A stretch of 64,000 nt of DNA, from contig CP053166.1 in assembly GCA_014607495.2 (NCBI GenBank), forward strand, positions 11,240,455 through 11,304,454, in the 5' to 3' direction. Origin of the DNA: Carposina sasakii (lineage: Eukaryota; Arthropoda; Insecta; Lepidoptera; Carposinidae). Positions 50,601 through 62,160 of this stretch are shown here, piece by piece; position 1 is the first letter of the stretch, and each line of letters starts with the position of its first letter. Made by a program: the position numbers and the translations under genes. Under the pieces are notes generated by a model, which was given only the letters and a program-made list of their open reading frames with translations, had not been told where the DNA came from and ran no database searches.

Positions 50601-53600
50601 CTACCGTTATTAGATTTTTATAGAGAATTTTGGTCAGCTACACATAATATAAAGGAAACGATGGTCTTTTTGCAACTTTTTAGTAACTTGAGAGATGCTC
50701 ATTTTTAAAAAATCTTGATACCACAAAACCAATTCACACGCATTTATACAACTTAATAAAACAAAAATAAGGCTCTGATATGATTGAGCCAGATGGGATG
50801 GGATAGTAAAACTTTTTAGGGTCTACTAGTAAGGTCTAAAAAATGTTGACTTCTGAGTGGAGCCGACAAAGAAATATACGAACTACAAATACAAAATTTG
50901 TTCAACACAGGTACAGTACAGAGTACAAGGTCTTAGTTTAGAGTTTTGCCATGTTGTGCCGCAAGGCATACAAAGGATAATGTCCCCACCATCCAACAGA
51001 TTTGAAATAAGGTCATTCATCTAGTAGGATGCATTTTTTTATTATTCTTCAAAACGTGGGGTTAGGTTTAATGATACATTGTTGTTTTATATATTTTTTC
51101 CTTTTTAATTAGATTGCGCATAAAATAATTATACCCCATATTCATTTGGGCTTGTCGAGACATGCACAGAGGTCCTGCGTCTCCTACCCCTCCCCTGCCT
51201 CCCTCAACCCTCAGGTATCGCCGCACACGCACCGACCAGCCAGGATCTTATGATTCGCTACGCACGGGATCGGCTTGTTTACGAGCACAACGACCCTTGC
51301 TTGTTTACCGGACTGTGGAATATCTTTGTGATTGACCTTGGCACGTTAAAGGACTTTGATTTTGAGAACATTTTGGCACAATTATGGATCAGGGCATGTG
51401 TTATGTGTCCGCGTTCTGTCCTAAGGCAGAGAAGCACATTTTGGAAGATACTTTGCCACAAAGTTCACCAGACTATATTATCAAAATGGACTAATAGAGG
51501 TTAGTAAGTAATGTTATTTTTTTCTTTGTCTATTGTTACAATAATCATTGTAAAAAAATATAACGTAGACACATGTAGTCTGTTTTTATATAACATATAA
51601 AACTGGCAAAGAGCCAACAATGATGTCAATAACTGACGAAAATGTTGTTGTCGATGTCAACAATCCAGCTGATGATGGAATCTCTAAGGAATCTGGGGAT
51701 ATCCTCAAATATAATAGGACAACAATGTTAATTCGCGGCATGAATGCTCCTAGTAGGCCGTTTGGATGCCCATAGCTTCATTTGGACTGGACTATAGAGC
51801 AATTTAATAATTGGAAACACCCAGCTTAGCTTGGTCTATATGACGAAATTAAGGAGAAAGCAATGAAAGGTTAGCAACTACATTTGAAGACCATTAAAAA
51901 TACGAGAGAATGACACAAATTTCGTTATAAATCTTGGAAACTAGAGATGTTCTAGGTCTAAAGAGTTTTTGGTGATGGAACGTACATATATATGAAAAAA
52001 GCCAATTTTTTACCGCCAATCTTAAAACAGTTTCGAAATCTTTAAAACCTTTTATAGTGCAGTGATGGCTACTAGACGTTTTAGTAACATCTGCTACCAT
52101 TATGCAGTCAATAATTGAAGAAAATCCATGGGCTCGATGTTTTTATATTTTTTAGAGACAGCATTGGTGTAAAGTCTTGTCTATGAAGTTGACAACAGAA
52201 CAGGCAAATCTACATTTGCAAACAGGTTGTTGCGTCAAACGTATTTTAATCGTGCATTCATGTTCTGTGACTAGCCATAATAAACGCATTTAGTCGCTGT
52301 TGACAACAATTCGCCGCCGAGATTGTAAATTAATAGAATACATGTCCAAACTTGCATAAGGCATATGAAAAATCTAACAGACAGAGAGTGCCTTTGAAGC
52401 CATGATTCCTACTTCGAGGCAGATGGGATGAAATAGCTTGCCTTTTTAGGGTCTACTAGTAAGGTCTACTAAAAAATGATGTCTTCGTATTTATTATAGT
52501 TATATTTTAATGATGATGGAGCCGACACTTGCCTTAAGAAATAGCACATAATACGAGTACATGGGGTTAGGGCGTCATATTGAAATGCACCAGCACAAAC
52601 TTGATAATAAATAGACGACGTTTATTTGTCAAGAGCACATCAACACTGTAATAATGAGTTAATAGTACTATATATTTAAGCATTATTATTACTACAGATT
52701 TTCAGTACAAGTATTTTTTTTTATAAAGGTCCTTGTTTATGTGAAATAAGCATATTTGTTTGTGAAAAAAATTAGTTTACCGAAAAGAGTTTTTGTTAGT
52801 TCTGCCATGAACAAATTGTGCCGCTGTTGTAGGGTGGGGAGGCATACAAATTTATAGAATTAGTTAATGAAGCTCCACCACACGATACATTTTCATCAAC
52901 CAATCATATTTTTATCAAATAAAATTTATTTATTGTATAATAAGCCTTCTTTGCGAGAAATCTATGTAATTTATTTTTTAATTCATTAAAATTATTTATT
53001 TCTACAATGTCATTAGGTAAGTATTATATATTAGTGGCGCCATTCCAAGTACGCTTTTCCTAAACAATGCAGTTTTAGATGGACATGCACTAATTTTATT
53101 TCTGTGTCGTAAACTATTTAAATTTTGGAATACTTAAGTACTGATTGGTTCTGACAAAAATCACATTTCATAAACGTACAATCCCGTGAGAGTCAATATG
53201 CTTAATTTTTGAGAATATAGTTTACATGAGTCAAGATGGTGAATTCCACACAAGGATCGTATGCATCTTTTCTGTGATCTAAATATTAATTCTCTATCAG
53301 TTGCGTTAGCCCAGAATACAATGCCATATCTAAGAGTTGACGTAACATCAGCGTGGTATGCAGTCAAAGCGACAGACTCATTAACAACCTTTCTTAGATT
53401 ATATAATGCATATGAAAATTGATTTAGTTTTTTACAAATAATTTCAGAATGATTTTTCCATGTCAACTTATAGTCTAAACTTAATCCTAGGAATTTAGTA
53501 ACATCTGCTTGGTCAATATGTCGCCCGTTATATGCTATATTCAAATTTGGTACATAATTAATTCTTTGTTGGAATGTCATATTAGTCCTGTCCAAATTTA

Positions 53601-56600
53601 TTTTTAAGTTATTGCATGTCAACCAATTAATTATAGTTCCAAGCGAATCATTTATTTCCTTTTCAGGGGAGGTTTTTCGTTTTAAAAAAATTATAGGATG
53701 ACAAAAGCGTACCTATTAAAGTATAAATACTTACGATGCATATTTAGCGGCGTGTAGTAGAGTAGTCACCACAACCCTATAAGCTGAGGCGTGCACATTA
53801 CTGATGGGGTAGAATGTGGCGTAGCTGTCACCGTTCGAGAAAGGCTTCAACTCGGCCGGCATTACGGACCTGAAAACAGATTATTACCTAAAGACGGATG
53901 TAGTAAAAACTATTTAATTCGAGACCTATATAAAAACCAGTGTGTATGTACACGTGGGTATACAGCAGGCACATTGTCTAGTCTAGTCTTCTAGTCACAT
54001 AATGTGGGTTAATTAATTAAATTATTATAAGCTTTTATTTAGTTTCACCTGTCCCGTTGTCTGTAGTTGCCCGATTTTAGCTTCACATGTTCAGCGGTTT
54101 TTGTAAAAAATTTAATTCCCGTTGGTCACCTTCCCGTGGGAATTTCGGGAAATCCGTCCTTAGTGCTTCCTCGTAGTCCCTAATCCAATTTCAGCTTCAT
54201 ACAAATAGCAGTTTTCGTAAAAATTTGGAATTCCCATTTGTCCCCTTCCCGTGGGAATTTCAGAAAATCCGCTCATAGAGCTTCCTCGCAGTCCCTAATG
54301 AACATTTATGCCCAATTTCAGCTTCATATGTATAGCGGTTTTCGCAAAAAAAATTAATTCCTGTTTGTCTCCTTCCCGTGGGAATTTCGGAAAAACCGTT
54401 CTTAGTCCTTTCTCGCTGTCCCTAATGAACATGTATGCCCGATTTCAGCTTCATATGTATAGCTGTTTTCGTAAAAAATATTGAATTCCCGTTGGTCGCC
54501 TTCCCGTGGGAATATCGGGAAATCCTTAAGGATTCTATTGACTTGATTTAAAAGTTTACCTACAGAGATTGCAACCCGGTATGTTTTCAACCCGGCCGGG
54601 CCCTGCTGATGTGTTAGGATGACACCTTTAAAGTATTTTATGAAAATTTGCTTTAAGGAAAAATACAATGATTCAAGGTTACGGAATAATATTTATTTAA
54701 AACCAGCAAATCGATAATAATCAGTCTTAAGGATGATCCACGCTACACCGTGTCGCGACCGGTCCGGGCCTCGGCCGGGACACGGTGAATAATCCTTTAA
54801 TCAGTCTCAAAATCACGAGTTTTCAATACAGAATCAGTTAGTTTCACTTATGAACGGAATAGTACCAGTCGGACCAGTCATTCATGTTACACCGGGCTGT
54901 TTGTGTGTATGATTTGCACGACTATATCTGTGTTACGTAGTTTGTCTTCCATGCGCTGATGAAATGTCTGGATTTTGGGCTTCCGTGCCGCAGTTTTCGT
55001 ACCTACCGGGCCTGGTGGATGTCTTAAAGGGCACCACGTCCGGCCCGGCCGGGATCGGTTTGCAATCTCAATTTACCTCTTTATAATATTAGTAGACTAG
55101 TATAGATATAGACAAAGATGTAATAAAAGCTTGTTTAAAAAAAGGTTTTTTAAACTGAAGCTTGTTTATATATTATTTAAGGGTCGATTTTTCCTAGCTA
55201 TTAGAAGAATAAAGTTGATGCTGTCTCTATCATGATCAATTTTTAGAAAAAGACAGCATCAACTTTATTCCTCTGATAGGCAATCTGACGTTTAGAAAAA
55301 TCTGCCCTAAAACGAACCTTATATCTATAGGAATTAACAATTAAAATCTCACCATTCCCTACACTGTGAGCAGGCGCGTAAAAGGAAGTTGTTAATGTTA
55401 AGTTTCTTGTTATTTTTTAGCAGCATGAGAGCGATGTGATCCGCCGCCATATTGGAATCTGTGCACACTAGGATTCTGTGCTTTGGGTTACTTACTACGA
55501 GCTGGAAATGATTTAGTACAATTAGATGATCTAAGCTAGTAAACATTAATCTGCAATAGCGTATACCTAGAATAAGGAGCGTCTGCAATCCTGTAGTAAA
55601 CACCCGGAAGCTGAGAGATCGCATAACATATCGATAACCTATTTTTTATAAAATGCACTCAACATCGATACGAAGTGGTGCGTCACTATACTTGCCTTAA
55701 AGGCCGAAAGTGTGACAGAGAGTATCAGAAAATGTATGTAAGACAGCCCGTTGTCCCTCTTCCACTCGCATAGGCCTGTGACCAAATTTTACGGCAGTGC
55801 AGTCTAGTTTGTAGATACTATTTGATCAACGACATCAAATAACAACAGTCTTACCTGTACAATAGCTTCGACGATGGTCATAGTCTTGCCTGTCCCAGGG
55901 GGCCCAAATACGATATAAGGGGCCCGGCCTGAGGTGCCCGATATTATGTGTTGCACGGCCGAGCGTTGTTCCGGGTTACTAGCTATATACGAGTTATAGT
56001 ACCTGTAAGTTAAAACTCTATGATAGAGGATTATAGCAGTGGTAAAAAGGGAAGCGCATGCGGCCCTCAGGGCCACTAGTTCTTGCTTGGCCTTTGTATA
56101 TAATCCATTGATGTGAGAAACTTCGATATCGCGTACTAGGATTTGTATCGGACTTTTGTTGTCTGCGAGATGGTTCCGCTACAAATAATAATACCACACA
56201 AGACCATAAAATACTCTTTCTGTGGTGCTACACATGCTGTAAAAGTGTGTAATATTTTTACACATACATAAATAAATCACACTCCATATAAAATGACACA
56301 CTCACTTTTTATCGTAAGTGATGAGCCTAACGCTGCTTTTCGAGCACAAAAAGCAACATTCTAGCAACCGGCAACGAATCCAATACGAAACGTTTCCGTG
56401 CCGCTCCAAATAGGTATTATGTCGCTAACAGTACCCTATATTATAAATACCTTTCAATCGGCTTCAAAGGTCGAGGGTGAGCATTAGCCACGGGGAATAC
56501 CCGCCACTCTTGACCGTTGTTGTAGAGTCTCGTGACCGCCTCATGCATCCTTTCATACGGCACTCGCGACATTAGGAATCGCACGTCGAACAGCGCATCC

Positions 56601-59600
56601 GGACTGTAGTACTCATTAAATCTGCCAAACATACATAGCATAGTAAGTTCGGTTTTTATTTGCGTCTGCTGCTTCTTCCCTGACGATCAAATTTTGTTTA
56701 CGAGAATACGTTCACGAAATAAGAAATTTATGTCTTATCAAGTTTTATTACGATCACAGCTCAAGATTTCTTTGTCCAACTCGAAGCGCGTTGTACTCTG
56801 TTTACGTTGCGTACATGTGACTAGCTACGCACACATGAATAATGATGCAGTCTTTTACCTAAACTCGAGCGTATTTTTGTGAAATGGCTCGTAAGGATAT
56901 TAGTGTGGGACTAGGTTAATGTGTAAGCGTGTGTGTGAGATAATATATCTTTATATTTTGTTTATCTCTCACACACACGCCTAACATCAACTTAGTCCCA
57001 CACTAGAGAAAGAAAGAAGGGCGGGCAAATTCCCCAGAAGGTTGTCAAAAGTGTGCAAATTCCATTACTAGCAGTAGCTACTCATACTCATATATCATCA
57101 TGTAATTTAGAAAATAGATGGTAAAATTCGTTATCCGAGTAATTGACCCGGTAGCTCAGTGGTAAGAGCACTAAGCACGGAATGCAGAGGTCGTGGGTTC
57201 GATTCCCACTCGGGTGAAGATTTTTTTCCATTTCTTTATTAATAATTTTATAGTACTCATATTATAAATGTTAATGGATGTTTGTTAGGTTTTCACTTTA
57301 ACCGAAGTTTAAATTCTTATATTAGTGGACCCATTAATTTAAGGTTTTTTTTTGTATGGTGAGTGCAGAAAGCAAGATACATAAAACCAGTGAAGCTGCT
57401 ATGGTAAATACTTACTTTTCCTCGTCAATATCAGCTAGTTGGACTCTATTGTCCTCGGTGTCCTTAACAATACTCTCAAATACTATTTTCATATTTGCCT
57501 TGGGGCGCAAGAAAATCCTGTCACCTGAAATATGTATATCTAATTTAGAATTTACTAAGCATGGGATGGCGAGTGTCTTCGAAAATTCAAATCGAGGTCT
57601 ATAAGATCGATTTTTTCCCAATTTTTTTTGTAAAACCTACAAATAAAAACGAAAAACATACTCATAATTTATGATATCTTTCTTATCTGTAAAATCAATT
57701 GTTCTAGTTCAGGATATTCGATAGTAACAATTATTTTTTTTATTACCAAATCAAAGTTGTACTATGAAAGTATACAATGTATGTAACAAAAAAAAATTTA
57801 AAAAGGTGAAATAGAAAATTTGGGTCTGAAAAATCATTTTTTTTTAATTACTTGAGCAATAGAATGCGAGAACATCTAGACGAAATCATCCCAAAACACC
57901 AATTCGGCTTTAGGGAAGGTCATGGTACCATAGAACAAGTACACCGATTAGTTGACAACATAAACAGAGCTCTACAAAATAAACAATACTGCTCCGCAAT
58001 ATTCCTGGACATAAGTCAAACATTCGACAGGGTTTGGCATGAGGGATTACTCTTCAAGATAAAACAAGCCCTGCCCCATTCTTTCCTTCTGATCATTAAG
58101 TCCTACCTCGAAAAATGCTTTGAATTCAAATTCAATGCGGAACTCTCTGAAATGCAGGAGATCGGATCAGGAGTACCGCAAGGTAGCATCTTAGGGCCGG
58201 TTCTCTACTTGATATTTACTGCTGATCTACCGATTGTAGACAATACTATTACCACAGCTACATACGCTGACGATACAGCACTGCTCTCTGTACACGAGGA
58301 CGACACGGCATCAATTAACCTTCAAAGACATCTCACCTTAATTGAGGAATGGTTCAAGAAATGGCGCAACAAGTAAATCTGTGCACGTAACCTACACCCT
58401 TAGAAGAAAAACGTGTCCACCGGTTCTATTCTACAACGAACAAGTACCCCAAGCGGAAGATGCAAAATACCTCGGAATACATCTGGATCGCCGCTTAACC
58501 TGGCGCAAACACATTTGGACTAAGCGAATACAACTCAACTGCAAAATCCGTAGAATGGACTGGCTAATCGGACGCAAATCTCAACTCACAGACAAATGTA
58601 AAATGGTTGTTTACAAATCTATCATTAAACCAATTTGGACTTACGGCATTCAGCTATGGGGTACTGCAAGCCATAGTAACAGAAAGATTCCAAAATAAAA
58701 CCATCCGAAGCATGTTAGGAATACCTCAGCATATAAGTAATAAATATATGTACATGGATATCAGACTGAGAACAGTGAAGCAGGAAATAGAGTCCTACAG
58801 CAAAAACTATCAAGAAAGACTAGATAGACATAAAAATGAACTAGCCACTCAGCTGCACGGAATTGGCAGCCTTAAATTTTCCAGACTGAAAAGACACAGT
58901 GTGCAAGGTTTAGCGGAGAGATTCACAGAGAGAGATTGAGGGGTGCCTCACTGGATACACCTTTCTGAATGCAACACCAAAACCGGATCTAATGAAACAG
59001 CAAATTGGCTTATTGTTTTAATGAACAGATTGCCAAGAAGCAGCATTTAAAAAGAAAAAAAAATTACTTGAGCTCAGATTGCCATCCCTAATATCTACGT
59101 ATTGTTTTGTGCTGATACGGGACTTCACTAAAATACTGAATTGTATCAGGCGTCACTATTCGGAAGTTCAAATCTCTATTGAGGGATCGCCCGCCACCGG
59201 GCCCTATACCCTCCGCTGACCCTCGGATCTGCCTACTCATGATCACGAACACAAGACACTACAGTCGCAACGAGAAGCCAGATCCAAGCACCTAGCATCA
59301 GTGGCGGATTTACAAATTTTCAAGGTATAGGCTGAATAGTTTTTGCCGCCCTTGCCTCAACAATTGTCATATCATACATTATTTTTACAATGCAACAATT
59401 TCGTTGAAATTGCACGTAAAATAATTATAGGGCATATTTTTTACAATTGCGCTCTTTTCACTCATAAGAAGTGTGGGCAAAGGGCGCAGAGGCGCGAGGC
59501 CGATCACTGCTTGAGGGGCGGCGAACTAGCTGTTTTACTCTAGAATATGGAAGTTTGCTACTCTCGGAATGTGCAATGACAAGTGAGAGAGAAAAGTCAT

Positions 59601-62129
59601 CGACAAAATTAGTTGCAGACTTCTATCTGTAAGACATCAGAAAACCGTCATAGAAAAATATTTTTGATTTCTATGAGGTAAAAAAAAAAAAAATCGTTCC
59701 CCAAATTTGCCGCCCCCAAAATCTGCCGCCCTAGGCTCGAGCCTACTCAGCCTGCTGGTAAATCCGTCACTGCCTAGCATGCAACCATAAATACATAGCT
59801 GCTAATCCGAAAACCAATTAAAATTTTAATCGACATATGTTTCGCCAACACCCGTGGCATCATCAGGATTAGTTTTCCATGTTAGTTCTATCTACCGAAC
59901 CAACTAACTAACAACTAAAACCAATGTATTGCAAATCATTTTTATACCCTCAATCAAAATATAAAATAAAAAATGTTAATATTAGTTTGAAATATAAAAT
60001 TATTATAGATAAATAAATATTAAAAATATACATATTAGTTATTAATTGTTAAATTAGTAGAAGAAAAATAAATTTATAATAATATTAAATACACTAAAAT
60101 ACATTAGTTGCATATCTCCTTCCGTAAATATCAAGTCGACTAAGTAGCTCAAGGGTGTTCTCAAGGCGATTAACTAGCAACTTGTCATAGATCTACATCT
60201 GGGTACGCTGTGCTAACCGTGGTTGTAGGAACTCCTTCGAGATCCTGCAGTTCTGGCCACCCCATTTTGGGAAAATAGCCGTGATGTATATCATATCATA
60301 ATAATATTATAAACGCGAAAGTTTGTGAGTATGGATGGATGGATGTTTGTTACTCTTTCACGTAAAAACGGCTAAAGTGATTTTAATAAATTTGTTATAG
60401 AGTTAGCTGACACCCTGGATTAACACATAGGCTACTTTTTATCCCGGAAAAATATTGTAATTCCGGATAATTTCGACATTTTGTTTTTTTCTGCAGTCCA
60501 TAATGTCCATAATGCTTAGAGGGCGTAGTGCTCTCTAAATATAATTTTGTAAGTAAGATGTTAAACTTGATCACTGCGTTCTACAATGTGACTAAATAAA
60601 TAATCTTGATTTATTTATGTTGACAAATACGTTTTATATGTTGGTAACTTTGACTATGGTAAGTACATCGAACAAATCACTATAAATATAGGTACATAAA
60701 TAATGGTCTACAGAAATACGGATAAAACATACCTCTTAACAGCGAAGGTCGTTTCTCGGATAAACCCTGTACTTCCAGGAAATATTTATCAGCTTTTAAT
60801 TCCAGTTTCACATCGGTCATATTGTATTTCTACAAAAAAAAAATTGAAAAATATTAGTCAAATACAGAAGATGTGATGCAGGGCGTAACTAGAATACATC
60901 AGCTGAAAACTCCTTCCATGCTTCTCTTCCAAGAATAGCGGCCCTGAAGGATCTATCACATGTCGGCACCGTAAAGAAGGCTGTCTTTTGCATTGGTACG
61001 ACCGTCATATCACGGCACCGCTATCCTAAGAAACCATAGTTTTAGAGGCCGTTTCGTGTGTATGTATTTAGGAAGATAGCCATTAAGTATTTAGTTCATA
61101 TTTACCCTTAAATTAATCCTAGCAATTGTCTCTTCCCACCAAAGTAGATGATGAAAAATCTGAGTGTAAGTGTTTTTGCTTAAACCTTCGTCAAATAAAG
61201 CTCTGAAAGATGTAAAAAAATTACATTAATATCTAACAATTAATATAAGACTAGGTTCGGCATTGTCCTATACGTTTCCTTTTGCAGTATATATAATTAT
61301 GTTATCGGCAATCTGTATAATCCGGTGTTGTATACAATAAAATTATAGAATACCTAAAACGTGTAGGTAATGTATGAATTACTTATTATTTGATTTTTTT
61401 TATACTTTGCCTAGCTATACAATAGGTACCGAATTCGCAGCCGATAATGTATATAAAAGACGAAGCTATTTAGGAAATATATAAAATATAGTTTAACAAA
61501 AATTCCCTCTAGCACATCGCCGGTCGCTGCTGCGACACACTCACTTCGCTCCCTTGGCTCGTGCATTTTTATTTTAACATTTCTAATCTAACATAACCCT
61601 TACCTAATAAATTAAGCAGACAAAGTGATAGAAGTTTAATTATCTTTCTCCAAAACCCATTCTATATACATTTTCTTGGGATTGCAGGCAATGACGGATC
61701 GTACGCTGATAAATATAGACCAAGATAAATTTATTTATAACGCATTGCTGGTGGAACAGTAGGTATTCTATACAATCCCTTTTTTACATAAATAAAATTC
61801 ATCTGGAATCGGTTAACAAACTTTTTTTTCAAAGATACCATGTCATAAGTTTAAAATGTTAGTTTTGTAGGTACATTTGTACTTTGCGCATCAAACGAAT
61901 ACAGTGCTTGCAATTTTTTTTTTCCATTTACCAGAGTTGGTCCCATAGGAAAAAAAGGTCGCAACTTTACAAATACAAGGTATTAAAAAAACAACGTTGT
62001 CTTTTTACACCCTGTATACATATATCTTAGCGAATAGTGGCGCAAATACGTACATAGAAACATTAACACGGCGTTTGTATTACAAAAAATTACGCCGTTT
62101 TTGCGCTAATTGCCAAAAAAATGCTGGGA

Positions 62130-62160
<31 letters not shown>

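Noticed and set aside
51250..51504. 84-codon open frame
   Set aside because: Resembles a retroelement leader in layout but no domain can be identified; not called as a gene.
56003..56178. Open frame running directly upstream of the helicase exon at 56002, in the same frame
   Set aside because: The exon at 56621-56451 ends two bases into a codon and joins in phase to 56002 (PIE-R-YYNSY), so the intervening open frame is intronic; using it would break the phase.
57145..57217. Functional tRNA gene
   Set aside because: The anticodon stem does not pair and base 33 is not T.
57525..57636. Upstream extension of the helicase exon at 57524
   Set aside because: Only the acceptor at 57525-57526 restores the frame from the previous exon (RPSLLRG-DRIF).
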